From Bremerella sp. TYQ1 (GTDB taxonomy: Bacteria; Planctomycetota; Planctomycetia; Pirellulales; Pirellulaceae): 64,000 nt of DNA. This document shows, piece after piece, positions 46,469 to 55,280 of the stretch. Below the pieces are notes generated by a model. It searched no databases. It worked only from the letters and a program-made list of their open reading frames with translations, and was not told the DNA's origin. Made by a program: the position numbers and the translations under genes. Numbering within the stretch: position 1 is the first letter of the stretch; each line of letters starts with the position of its first letter. The stretch lies in contig NZ_CP083740.1 in the NCBI RefSeq assembly GCF_020150455.1, positions 3,224,001 through 3,288,000 of the forward strand. Reading direction: 5' to 3'.

Positions 46469-46805
46469 TCATTTTTTCACATTCGAAGTGACGTTTTCGC
46501 TGATATTTCTCGGCGAAAACCCTGACACAGCCAAAAACGAGGCTTTTTCCCTATCATTCCCTGCCTGAGCAATCCTACCACCCTTTGGGGGAATTGCTGA
46601 TTGGGTGGAATAAATCTTTACTTCGAGGGCATCCCTCCCTACGATAACTAATTGAAGCCTTCCTTGTTGCGCGGTCACAACCCCCTCCACTGACCGACCG
46701 CATGCAATGTGTTACCCGCGAAGTTTCCTGCCTCCCTGTCCGAAAGTTGTGTTCTTCACGAATAATTCGGATATCGATGTAGGTTCACTCCGTCCCCGCC
46801 TAGTA
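46469..46805. other. 337-base divergent intergenic region
   Basis: Between the importer operon and the DUF1592 gene. It holds the inverted repeat at 46493-46520 and a second, weaker pairing CCACCC...GGGTGG near 46578-46609. No credible frame, TPP riboswitch or terminator seen in it. Confidence 0.5.
46493..46520. promoter_or_regulatory. Perfect inverted repeat upstream of the importer operon
   Basis: GTTTTCGC (46493-46500) and GCGAAAAC (46513-46520) are perfect complements with a 12-base spacer. It lies 25 bases upstream of the ATPase start codon on the minus strand, in the leader or promoter zone, so it could bind a dimeric regulator or fold in the RNA. Confidence 0.4.
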
Positions 46806-48770
46806 ATGCCGATGCCACGAATCATAGTAATCGCGATCCTCTCTCTGCTGACCACTGCCATTGATAGCAGTGCTGCCGAACCGAAGCAGTCAGTGCCAGA
46901 TTTCTCGAAGGTCCAACCCGTCCTCGAGAACTACTGTTATGGCTGTCATGGCTACGGTGCAGAAGAAGGAGGCGTGACACTCGATAACCTGGAAGAGCTT
47001 TCCCAGAAAGATCGCGTCGCCGCCCAGGAATCTTGGCTGGCCGTTTGGCGTAACATGCGTGCTCAAACCATGCCTCCCGCTGACGAAGATCAACCGTCGC
47101 AGGAAGAGCGTGACCTGGTCGGCCGCTGGATCGAATCGAAAGTGTTTCGCCTCGATCCTGCCAACCCTGATCCCGGACGTGTCACCATCCGTCGCTTGAA
47201 CCGCGATGAATATCGCTACACGATTGAAGATCTTTTCGGCTATCGATACAAAGTCGACGAGAATTTCCCTCCCGACGATACCGGCTACGGCTTCGATACG
47301 ATCGGCGATGTCCTTTCGATCTCGCCGCTAATGACTGAAAAGTACTTTGACGCCGCGCAAGAGATCGTCAAGGAAGTCGTTCCGACAGATGGCAAGCACG
47401 ACTCGAAATACAAGCGAGTCTTTTTCGACGGTCCGCCGCCGGAAGATGCGAAAGAGCGTGAAGCGTATGCTCGCAAGATTCTAAAGCACTTCGGCACCAA
47501 AGCATTCCGTCGACCGATTTCGGACGAAACGCTCGATCGCCTGGTACAAATCCAGCAGCACATCAGTTCGCAGAAGGATCGCACCTTCGAGCATGGCATT
47601 GCCCAGTCATTTGCAGCGATGCTTATCTCGCCGCAGTTCCTGTTCCGTGCCGAAATTCAGCCAGAACCGAACAACCCCGGCAAGATCGTGCCGGTCGATG
47701 AATACGCATTGGCCTCTCGACTTTCCTATTTCCTCTGGTGCTCGGTACCGGATGACGAATTGATGAAGCTCGCCAGCGAAGGCAAGCTCCGAGAGAACCT
47801 CCACGCTCAAGTCGATCGTATGCTGGACGACCCGAAATCGGATCGATTCATTCAGCGTTTCATCGGCCAATGGCTGCAAGCTCAGGATGTGGAATCGATC
47901 AGCATCGACGCTCGTCGGGCCCTGGGAATTCGAGATCTCGGCGATTCGTTCCGCGTCTTCAGCAAGACGGTTCGCCGTGCGATGCGGGAAGAGACCGAAA
48001 TGCTCTTCGAGTACATCCTGAAAGAAAACCGCTCGGTTGGCGAATTACTGACGGCCGACTACGCCTTTTTGAACAAGCCGCTGGCGAAGTTCTATGGCTT
48101 GGAAGAAATCAAAGGCCTGGAAGATCGCCAGCTGAAGAAAGTCGACTTGCCTAAGGACAGCAACCGAGGTGGGATCCTCACGCAAGGGACATTCCTTGTC
48201 GTGACATCAAACCCAACACGATCCTCCCCGGTCAAACGTGGACTGTTCATCCTGGATAACATTCTGGGAAGCCCACCACCTCCGGCTCCGCCCGATGTTC
48301 CGGCCCTGGAAGAAGTCCGCCAGCGAGGCAAGAAGCTGACGATGCGAGAACAAATGGAACTGCACCGTAGCGAGGCATTGTGCAAATCGTGCCACGCACG
48401 AATGGATCCACTTGGTTTGGCCTTGGAAAAGTTCACCTACATCGGTCAGTTCCGCGAGGAAGACGACGGCCAAAAGATTGAAACGGCCGGCAAATTGATC
48501 ACCGGTGAAGAGTTCACGAACGTTCGCGAACTCTCCCATGTACTCGCCAACGAACGCAAAGTCGATTTTTATCGCTGTTTGACCGAAAAGATGCTCACCT
48601 TCGCCCTTGGGCGGGGTTTGGAGTATTACGACACACCAACAGTCGACACGATTGTTGACGACATGCTTGCCAACGACGGCAAGCTACGTCGCATGATTCA
48701 TACCCTCGTGGATAGCGCCCCTTTCCAAAAGCGACGTGGCGATGGCGATCTCCTGTCGTCGACCCACTGA
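46806..48770 (+). CDS. DUF1592-type planctomycete cytochrome c protein
   Basis: 654 residues, exported. A signal peptide (MPMPRIIVIAILSLLTTAIDSSAA) precedes a planctomycete cytochrome c domain with haem site CYGCH (near 44-48), followed in order by DUF1587 (VTIRRLNRDEYRYTIEDLFG), DUF1595, DUF1592 (EYALASRLSYFLWCSVPDDEL), DUF1588 with a second CxxCH (CKSCHARMDPLGLALEKF, near 528) and DUF1585 (LTFALGRGLEYYD). The family's biochemistry is unknown. I use ATG 46806 as start, since it gives the signal peptide at once. It precedes the DUF1552 gene by 36 bases in one operon. Confidence 0.92.
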   Translation: MPMPRIIVIAILSLLTTAIDSSAAEPKQSVPDFSKVQPVLENYCYGCHGYGAEEGGVTLDNLEELSQKDRVAAQESWLAVWRNMRAQTMPPADEDQPSQEERDLVGRWIESKVFRLDPANPDPGRVTIRRLNRDEYRYTIEDLFGYRYKVDENFPPDDTGYGFDTIGDVLSISPLMTEKYFDAAQEIVKEVVPTDGKHDSKYKRVFFDGPPPEDAKEREAYARKILKHFGTKAFRRPISDETLDRLVQIQQHISSQKDRTFEHGIAQSFAAMLISPQFLFRAEIQPEPNNPGKIVPVDEYALASRLSYFLWCSVPDDELMKLASEGKLRENLHAQVDRMLDDPKSDRFIQRFIGQWLQAQDVESISIDARRALGIRDLGDSFRVFSKTVRRAMREETEMLFEYILKENRSVGELLTADYAFLNKPLAKFYGLEEIKGLEDRQLKKVDLPKDSNRGGILTQGTFLVVTSNPTRSSPVKRGLFILDNILGSPPPPAPPDVPALEEVRQRGKKLTMREQMELHRSEALCKSCHARMDPLGLALEKFTYIGQFREEDDGQKIETAGKLITGEEFTNVRELSHVLANERKVDFYRCLTEKMLTFALGRGLEYYDTPTVDTIVDDMLANDGKLRRMIHTLVDSAPFQKRRGDGDLLSSTH

Positions 48771-48806
48771 TCCTGCCTGCTTTCGCGCAACAAAGGAATT
48801 GATGCC

Positions 48807-50168
48807 ATGAAAATGCAACCCACCCGCCGCCATTTCCTCAAAGGACTCGGTATGGCCGTGGCTTTGCCAGCCATGGAAAGCCTGATGCCAGGAACGGCCC
48901 ATGCGGCTGCACCTAAGACGGCAATGACCGCTGCTGGCGATCCACTTCGCTCGGCGTTCCTGTACGTCCCTAATGGCGTGAACGTGAACAAATGGTTCCC
49001 AGAAGGGACCGGCCAAGACTACAAACTAAACGCCACGATGAAGCCTCTGGAAAAGCATCGTAGCGACTTCCAGATCGTCAGCGGTTTGGCCCACGAACAT
49101 GGTTTTGCCAACGGCGACGGAGCTGGCGACCATGCCCGTGCACATGCCACTTATCTGACCGGAGCACGTCCGAAGAAGACGGCCGGAGCGGATATCGAGC
49201 TCGGTATTTCTATCGATCAGGAAATGGCCAAGTACGTCGGCTACGAAACCCGTTTGCCATCGCTGGAGCTTTCCTGTGATGGGGCTCGTAAGTCAGGCTC
49301 GTGCGATTCTGGTTACTCGTGCGCTTATCAGTTCAACTTGTCGTGGCGTAGCCAAAACACGCCGATGGCAGCCGAGTCGAACCCACGACTCGTCTTCGAA
49401 CGTCTCTTTGGTCGTGGCGGTGCCGACGAACGTCAACAGAACTTCGATCGCCGCATGTCCGAACGTCGCTCGGTGCTCGACTTTGTGATGGGCGAAACCA
49501 AGCAAATGTCGAAGCAGCTCGGTCGCAACGACGTTCAGAAGCTTGACGAATACCTGACCGGCGTTCGTGAGATCGAACAACGTATCGAAAACGCGGAGAA
49601 GTTCCGGGACCTGCCTGAAATCGAAATGGAAGCTCCGGCTGGCATTCCTAAGGAATATGCCGACCACATCCGCTTGATGTTCGATCTGCTCGCATTGTCG
49701 TTCCAGACCGATTCGACCCGCGTCGCATCGTTTATGCTCGCCCATGACGGAAGCAATCGCAACTTCCGCGACATCGGCGTGCCGGAAGGACATCACAGCC
49801 TTTCGCATCACCAGAACAACGAAGAGAAGCTGGCTAAGATCGCCAAGATCGACCACTTCTACATTCAGCAGTTCGCCTACTTCATCGACAAGCTTAAATC
49901 GATGAAAGACCCTTCCGGAGCATCGGTCCTCGATAACTCGATGATCGTCTACGGTAGCGGTCTTTCCGACGGCAATCGCCATCGCCACGACAACCTACCG
50001 ATCATTTTGGCTGGTAAGGGTGGCGGTACGCTGCAGACCAATCGCCACTTGCAGCTCGATGCAAAAGAACGCACCCCGATGGCCAATATGTTCGTCACGA
50101 TGATGAACCGCATGGGTATCCAGGATGCCGACTTCGGCGACTCGACCGGCAAGCTAGATATCATCTAA
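48807..50168 (+). CDS. DUF1552 protein, Tat-exported
   Basis: 453 residues. The twin-arginine signal MKMQPTRRHFLKGLGMAVALP routes a folded protein through the Tat pore. The body matches DUF1552: SAFLYVPNGVNVNKWFPEG, GDHARAHATYLTGARP, LELSCDGARKSGSCDSGYSCAYQF, TRVASFMLAHDGSNR and SMIVYGSGLSDGNRHRHDNLPIIL, the last with His residues likely to bind metal. DUF1552 is related to DUF1501 and to phosphatase/sulphatase-like folds. It always appears behind DUF1592-type genes in planctomycetes (established association). Terminator at 50190. Confidence 0.93.
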   Translation: MKMQPTRRHFLKGLGMAVALPAMESLMPGTAHAAAPKTAMTAAGDPLRSAFLYVPNGVNVNKWFPEGTGQDYKLNATMKPLEKHRSDFQIVSGLAHEHGFANGDGAGDHARAHATYLTGARPKKTAGADIELGISIDQEMAKYVGYETRLPSLELSCDGARKSGSCDSGYSCAYQFNLSWRSQNTPMAAESNPRLVFERLFGRGGADERQQNFDRRMSERRSVLDFVMGETKQMSKQLGRNDVQKLDEYLTGVREIEQRIENAEKFRDLPEIEMEAPAGIPKEYADHIRLMFDLLALSFQTDSTRVASFMLAHDGSNRNFRDIGVPEGHHSLSHHQNNEEKLAKIAKIDHFYIQQFAYFIDKLKSMKDPSGASVLDNSMIVYGSGLSDGNRHRHDNLPIILAGKGGGTLQTNRHLQLDAKERTPMANMFVTMMNRMGIQDADFGDSTGKLDII

Positions 50169-50189
50169 CGCCCTGCCGCATGCCAACAT

Positions 50190-50242
50190 ATCCCGCCCAG
50201 TCCTCCTCCCTTTTGGAAGAGGACTACAGAGCGGGATTTTTT
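50190..50242 (+). terminator. Rho-independent terminator of the DUF1592-DUF1552 operon
   Basis: A two-tier stem: ATCCCGC (50190-50196) with GCGGGAT (50231-50237), and inside it AGTCCTC with GAGGACT, followed by T to 50242. It lies 21 bases after the DUF1552 stop. Confidence 0.92.
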
Positions 50243-50456
50243 ATGCGCCCGGCGCTGCTAGCAATCCTGCGGAATCAGTTCCGTTGAAAGCAGGAATCTT
50301 GTCGCTTGCCAAGAATCCGGTCACATCGACCTTGTAAAAATTGCAATTCAACTGATAGACTCTTCCTCGCGCACCAAAAGCCTTTGGGATGCGTAATGGA
50401 TCGACCGGCCCCGATTGATTGCCGGTCTCTGATGCTTCTGCGACAAGGAGGTCGCG

Positions 50457-52070
50457 GTGCTCAACCGACGTCCACTCAAGCACAAATTGCTCTTAGGCAG
50501 CGGCCTGCTGCTGATCTTGGTGCTCGCGCTGTTCGCGGTCACGTTCACCGGCGGTCTGTCGTATCGTCAAGTCGCCCGCGACATTAGTGCTCGCTCCGTC
50601 GAACTCCCGCTCGCGATCGACTTTTCTCTCGCGGTTACCGAACTTCGCCATACGCTCAATCAGGCCAAGCAAGCCAAACGGCTGACGACATTCTTCGATT
50701 CCAGCGCGGTTCCACCCCTGCTGCATGAAGAATTCCGTGGGAAGTTTCTGTCGGTTCAAGAAGCCCTCCGGCGGTACGAAGACCAGCTCAACCGAAGCGG
50801 CGCTGGCGATAGCGATATCGGCGACGATTCGGACGAACGCGACACCATCGGTGAAATCCATGGTTCGATTCAAAAACTGGATCAGCTATACCAAGACGCC
50901 GATTGGTTTCATAACGAAATCAAAAGCGACGAACTAAGTGGCGAGATCGACCGCTTGCATGTCCTCGCTAAAAAGCTGCCGTCGTTCCTGATTGAAGACA
51001 TGCAGCAGCTCAAAGACGAAGTCCGCGACCAATACCGCAACTGGATTACCGCCTCGTTAGTCGTTATTGCGATGACCGTTTGTGCGATTGCATTCGCCGC
51101 GTATGCCAGCTGGCGATGGCTGTTCAGTCCATTGAAGATTTTGATGGATGGTTCGCGCCGCGTAGCCAACGGCGACTTCGACCATCGTATCCAGTTGGAA
51201 GGACACGCCGAACTGGCGATCCTGGCCGACGCCATGAACGCGATGACGCATCGTTTCCAGGCCATCGAATCAAATCTCAACGAGCAAGTCCAGGACCGTA
51301 CCCGTCAAGTCGTTCGCAGCGAACAGCTGGCCAGTGTCGGGTTCCTCGCGGCCGGTGTCGCTCATGAAATCAACAATCCGCTCGCTTCGATCGCGTTTTG
51401 TGCCGAGTCGCTCCGCTCGCGAATCAACGAAGGCGAGACCGATCCTGAAAACGAAACGACCCAATTCCGGGACAGTGACGTAACGGTACTACAGACGTAC
51501 CTCGGGATGATTGAAGAAGAAGCGTTTCGCTGCAAAGAGATCACCGAACGTTTGCTCGACTTCTCGCGTCTAGGAGATGTCGAGAAAACGGAAACCGACG
51601 TGCGAGATCTGGTTCAAGGCGTCATCGACATGGTACGCCACTTGGGCAAGTATCGAGAAAAGAACCTGATCTTCGAGGACGATCAAGTCGCCCTCGCTCC
51701 GGTCAACGGACCGGAAATCAAGCAAGTGGTGCTCAACCTGATTACCAACGCGCTGGACAGTATCGACCCCGGCGGGCACGTTTTGGTAAAGGTGGGCGAA
51801 GAACGAGGCCAGGTCTTCGTGACCGTCAAAGACGACGGCTGCGGTATGACCGAAGAAGTCCGTCGTCACTTGTTTGAACCATTTTTTACCCGACGCCGGG
51901 ATGGCCAAGGGACAGGACTGGGGCTCTCCATTTCGTATCGCATTGTGAGCGACCATGGCGGTCAGATCGATGCGAGGAGCGAAGGGCCAGGCCTCGGAAG
52001 TGAGTTTAGTTTTACGCTGCCATGCAGGGAAGCAAGTAAGCGAAATGAGCGAAGACACCAAGCAGCCTGA
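50457..52070 (+). CDS. Membrane sensor histidine kinase
   Basis: 537 residues. Two helices (about 12-32 and 196-218) bracket a periplasmic sensor domain of about 160 residues. A HAMP domain (about 220-275, PLKILMDGSRRVANGDF) and the DHp/catalytic core follow: AGVAHEINNPLAS (phosphorylated His), LNLITNALDSI (N-box), DDGCGM and GQGTGLGLSIS. The start is GTG 50457 with AAGGAGG upstream. It overlaps the following sigma-54 regulator gene by 26 bases, so the two are a cognate pair. The sensor domain has no recognisable ligand motif. Confidence 0.93.
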   Translation: MLNRRPLKHKLLLGSGLLLILVLALFAVTFTGGLSYRQVARDISARSVELPLAIDFSLAVTELRHTLNQAKQAKRLTTFFDSSAVPPLLHEEFRGKFLSVQEALRRYEDQLNRSGAGDSDIGDDSDERDTIGEIHGSIQKLDQLYQDADWFHNEIKSDELSGEIDRLHVLAKKLPSFLIEDMQQLKDEVRDQYRNWITASLVVIAMTVCAIAFAAYASWRWLFSPLKILMDGSRRVANGDFDHRIQLEGHAELAILADAMNAMTHRFQAIESNLNEQVQDRTRQVVRSEQLASVGFLAAGVAHEINNPLASIAFCAESLRSRINEGETDPENETTQFRDSDVTVLQTYLGMIEEEAFRCKEITERLLDFSRLGDVEKTETDVRDLVQGVIDMVRHLGKYREKNLIFEDDQVALAPVNGPEIKQVVLNLITNALDSIDPGGHVLVKVGEERGQVFVTVKDDGCGMTEEVRRHLFEPFFTRRRDGQGTGLGLSISYRIVSDHGGQIDARSEGPGLGSEFSFTLPCREASKRNERRHQAA

Positions 52071-53439
52071 GTCGCTGAAAATTCTGTTTGCCGATGACGA
52101 GAAGTCGCTCCAAAAGTTGATGGGGCTCGAGCTTCCTCGCCTCGGTCATACCGTCACCGTTTGTCCCGATGGCGTCACCGCGATCGCCGCGCTCGAGAAA
52201 GAAGACTTTGACTGTCTTCTTGTCGATCTCGATATGCCTGGCAAAGGTGGCATCGACGTCATCAAAAAGGCGAAAGAAACCAAGCCTGACACCGAAGCCA
52301 TCATCCTGACCGGCAAGTCGTCGACCGAAAGCGCCATCGCGGCGGTCGAATTCAAAGTCTTCGCCTACCTGACGAAGCCTTGCCGCTTGATGGAACTAAA
52401 GACCCTGCTCGAAGGTGTCGCCAAGAAGCGGGAACAAGATCGCCGAATCAAGGCGCTCACCAGCCGCTTGGATCGCATCGAAGGCAAATCGAAGCTGATC
52501 GGCGACTCCGGTGCGATGCAGATCGTTAACAAGATGATCGCTAAAGTCGCCCCGTCTAACTCGGCCGTGCTGATTCGCGGTGAAACGGGTACCGGTAAAG
52601 AGCTCGTAGCGAAAGCAATCCACGATCAAAGCCTCCGACACGAGCAACCCTTCGTGGCAGTAAACTGCGGGGCACTTCCTGAGAACCTGATCGAAAGCGA
52701 ACTGTTCGGCCACCGCAAAGGGGCTTTCACCGGAGCGGAAGAAACCCGCATCGGCTTGTTTGAAGTCGCCCATGGCGGATCGCTCTTCCTTGACGAAATC
52801 GGCGAACTTCCCAAGGCGCTACAAGCGAAGCTTTTGCGAGTATTGGAAACGGGCGAAATTCGCCGAGTGGGCGAAAACAGCTCGATCAAAGTCGATGTTC
52901 GCATCATTAGTGCGACCCATCGCCACATCGAAGATATGGTTCAAGATGGCGACTTCCGCGAAGACTTGATGTTCCGCATCAATACGTTCGAGATCCAACT
53001 GCCGCCGCTACGCGAACGTACCGAAGATCTTCCGCTGTTGGCCGAGCACATCAGTCGCCGGTTCTGGCCAACCATTCCGATGACGCACACCGTCTTTGCC
53101 ACCGAAACTATTCACGCGCTCAAGTCTCATTCGTGGCCAGGCAACGTTCGCGAACTAGCCAATGTCGTCGAGCATGCAACGATTCTGTGTGAAGAACTTC
53201 CGATTCAACCGCAGCACCTGCCGCGACGCTTCAGCGAACAATCGCACAGCGGTGGGCCCCCGGAACTGCGTGCGGTGAGTGGTCCCATGTCGTTGCGTGA
53301 ACTCGAAATGCAAGCCATCCACGACGCTCTCGACCGACACGAAGGTAATAAGCCGCAAGCCGCCGAAGAGCTAGGCATCAGCCTGAAAACGCTTTACAAC
53401 AAGCTGAATCAGGCCACCGCGAGCGAGAAATCGGCTTAG
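52045..53439 (+). CDS. Sigma-54-dependent response regulator (NtrC type)
   Basis: 464 residues. A receiver (about 10-125, phosphorylated Asp in LLVDLDMPGKGG), a sigma-54 AAA domain (about 155-385) with GETGTGKE, ESELFGHRKGAFTGAEE, GGSLFLDEIGEL and SHSWPGNVREL, and a Fis-type helix-turn-helix (about 425-460, GNKPQAAEELGISLKTLYNKL). The GAFTGA loop that contacts sigma-54 is intact. I use ATG 52045, inside the kinase 3' end. Together with its kinase it should activate sigma-54 promoters such as the one at 27581, a link not shown by the sequence. Confidence 0.95.
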   Translation: MSEDTKQPESLKILFADDEKSLQKLMGLELPRLGHTVTVCPDGVTAIAALEKEDFDCLLVDLDMPGKGGIDVIKKAKETKPDTEAIILTGKSSTESAIAAVEFKVFAYLTKPCRLMELKTLLEGVAKKREQDRRIKALTSRLDRIEGKSKLIGDSGAMQIVNKMIAKVAPSNSAVLIRGETGTGKELVAKAIHDQSLRHEQPFVAVNCGALPENLIESELFGHRKGAFTGAEETRIGLFEVAHGGSLFLDEIGELPKALQAKLLRVLETGEIRRVGENSSIKVDVRIISATHRHIEDMVQDGDFREDLMFRINTFEIQLPPLRERTEDLPLLAEHISRRFWPTIPMTHTVFATETIHALKSHSWPGNVRELANVVEHATILCEELPIQPQHLPRRFSEQSHSGGPPELRAVSGPMSLRELEMQAIHDALDRHEGNKPQAAEELGISLKTLYNKLNQATASEKSA

Positions 53440-53440
53440 C

Positions 53441-53510
53441 CGTAGGGCCCGCGTGCCGCGGGTCGCGAAGCATGTACCAGGGATCCGACCCGCGACACGC
53501 GGGTCCTACG
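53441..53510. repeat. Palindromic intergenic repeat, family A copy 2
   Basis: CGTAGGGCCCGCGTGCCGCG on the left (53441-53460) pairs with CGCGACACGCGGGTCCTACG on the right (53491-53510) at about 24 of 26 positions when extended inward, around an 18-base centre. It begins 1 base after the NtrC-type stop and shares the arm sequence of the copy at 14756-14830. Confidence 0.8.
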
Positions 53511-53528
53511 ATTTTGATGATGTGACGC

Positions 53529-53936
53529 ATGCGTCGAAAGATCCTACAAGACTACGCCAATACACTGTGCCAAATGTTTGTAAGCTGGCGTATGGCCGAG
53601 GACGTCAAAAAACTCTCTCGGCTTCCAGATGGAAAACTATCACTCGACGTATTAGCCGGAACGGCTCATCACGATCTCGTGGGAGCCGTCGAGTTGTGGA
53701 TTGCCTCAGAACTTCAAGCTTGGTTCTTAGAACGGCTGGCGATCTCAAATATCCCAGCCGAGTATATCGAAGTGGCAACGGTCGACGTTCAACTAAAGTC
53801 TCAGCATCGTCACACCCCAAAAGCCGCAATAGTCACGTTCGACTTCATTGCTAACTCTACGATACAGACGGATGAAACGTCCTATCATGGAATGCTACAG
53901 GAACAGCATGCTTGGCACTTTCACCCGCGAGATTGA
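53529..53936 (+). CDS. Hypothetical protein (135 residues)
   Basis: MRRKILQDYANTLCQMFVSWRMAEDVKKL opens a soluble, helical N-terminus, followed by a mixed alpha/beta body (VELWIASELQAWFLE, EYIEVATVDVQLK, AAIVTFDFIAN) and the ending HAWHFHPRD. No signal peptide or membrane helix and no recognised motif. Codon and residue use look normal for the window. It lies just after a family A palindrome and converges with lexA. Confidence 0.7.
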   Translation: MRRKILQDYANTLCQMFVSWRMAEDVKKLSRLPDGKLSLDVLAGTAHHDLVGAVELWIASELQAWFLERLAISNIPAEYIEVATVDVQLKSQHRHTPKAAIVTFDFIANSTIQTDETSYHGMLQEQHAWHFHPRD

Positions 53937-53980
53937 GCTCACAAGATCTATCGTTTGAGAAAGCACCACGCGCGACCGCA

Positions 53981-54592
53981 CTAAAACTTTCGCACGACTC
54001 CAATCACCACGCCTCGGACTTTGGCGTTTTTGACGTAGATGGGGTCCATGTTGCTGTTGGCAGGCTGGAGGCGGATTTGGTTCTTTTCTGGGAACCAATA
54101 CTTGAGCGTCGCCTCCCCTTCGTCGGTTTCCGCAACGACAATCTCGCCGGGCCGGGCCGTATCTTGCTGCTTGACGACGACGTAGTCTCCTTCGTCGATG
54201 TGCGCTTCAATCATCGAATCGCCGGTCACTTCCAGCACGAAATGATCGCGACGGTTGAACATCGTCCCGAAATCGACACGTTCGTCCTGGCCGATCGCTT
54301 CATGCAGCACACCAGCGGCAATTCGTCCGGCCAACGGCAAACCGGTCTCTTCTTCTGCTTCTACCTGCAGCTGAATAGCGCGAGACATGTTTTTTTCGCG
54401 CGAAATAAGCCCTTTACGCTCCAGGGCTTTCAGATGGCAAACGACACCATTGGGCGAACTGATTTCGAATTGTTCGCCGATTTCCCGGACGGTCGGCCCG
54501 TAGCCGCGATTCAGGATTTTCTCGCGGATGAACTCGAAAACGTCTTTTTGACGTTTGGTAAGGGAATCGGTGGCCGACTGCGAACTTGCCAT
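53981..54592 (-). CDS. lexA: LexA repressor
   Basis: SOS repressor with autoproteolysis. 203 residues. An N-terminal winged helix (about 10-70: TKRQKDVFEFIREKI, GPTVREIGEQFEI, SSPNGVVCHLKALERKG) and a C-terminal S24 peptidase domain. The cleavage site is AG in GRIAAGVLHEA, the catalytic Ser in VTGDSMIEAHIDEGD, the Lys in GEATLKYW. I start at MASSQSATDS (54592), since upstream residues are not LexA-like. Upstream, TTGACA at 54686-54681 (complement), 17 bases and TAGGCT resemble a promoter that contains the palindrome ACATATGT, a possible operator. Confidence 0.95.
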   Translation of the reverse strand: MASSQSATDSLTKRQKDVFEFIREKILNRGYGPTVREIGEQFEISSPNGVVCHLKALERKGLISREKNMSRAIQLQVEAEEETGLPLAGRIAAGVLHEAIGQDERVDFGTMFNRRDHFVLEVTGDSMIEAHIDEGDYVVVKQQDTARPGEIVVAETDEGEATLKYWFPEKNQIRLQPANSNMDPIYVKNAKVRGVVIGVVRKF

Positions 54593-54851
54593 GTTCTTGG
54601 GATCCTGATCCGTCGCGCTACTCCCCTTCCAGCGTGGAAAGGTGATGTCGAGATTAGAGCCTAGCCCGACGCTGTACATATGTCAACTCCCATAACGCGC
54701 AGCCTGAGACGATTTTTTTGCCACCCCCCAGATTGTGAAGTAGGTTTCAGTTGACTCATTGCCGTGAAGCCTACCCCCCTGAGAATTTCTCGTGGGCATG
54801 GACTTTCACGTTTACTATCCATCGTCGGTCCTTTCCCAGAGGAACGGTACC

Positions 54852-55040
54852 ATGCTCCCCAAGATTCTCAATTTCCTGCGATCGGAAGATGGACCCACTT
54901 CCGTCGAGTACGCCATCATGATGGCCATGATCCTTATGGCATGCATGGGGGCGATTGCGTACATCGGTTCGTTAACGCTTGATAGCTACAACTACTCGAA
55001 AAGCGAGATCGAACGAACGTTCCCAGATTTGGGTGTATGA
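54852..55040 (+). CDS. Flp-type (type IVb) pilin
   Basis: 62 residues. The family pattern is exact: a short leader (MLPKILNFLRSEDGP) ending near Gly, then T-S-V-E-Y-A and a single long helix (IMMAMILMACMGAIAYIG), with the conserved Glu five residues past the cut. The mature pilin is about 48 residues with a polar C-terminal tail. I use ATG 54852; upstream GTG 54792 would add 20 non-pilin residues. It stands alone, with no prepilin peptidase, secretin or Tad genes here. Confidence 0.88.
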   Translation: MLPKILNFLRSEDGPTSVEYAIMMAMILMACMGAIAYIGSLTLDSYNYSKSEIERTFPDLGV

Positions 55041-55280
55041 TCGCACCTCGATTTTGAATCGAACAACTTACGCAACTTCACCCATCCGCAATGCGATGCT
55101 AATTGGGTGGAGTTTTTTCGTTTCGAAATCGAAGCATTGCCACGGCTTTCGCAGGTAACATGTCACGCATGGTGGCTTTTCTTTCTTCCTGCGTCCTTTC
55201 TGTTCAACTCCGCAAGAACGATCAAGCGAGCCTCGTTCCATCCTCGCTAAGTTGGGGCAACGCCACTTCAAGGAGCTCGC

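Noticed and set aside
46469..46700. A TPP riboswitch before the THI5-like operon
   Set aside because: I looked for the conserved CTGAGA and ACCTGA-type cores on the minus strand and saw none.
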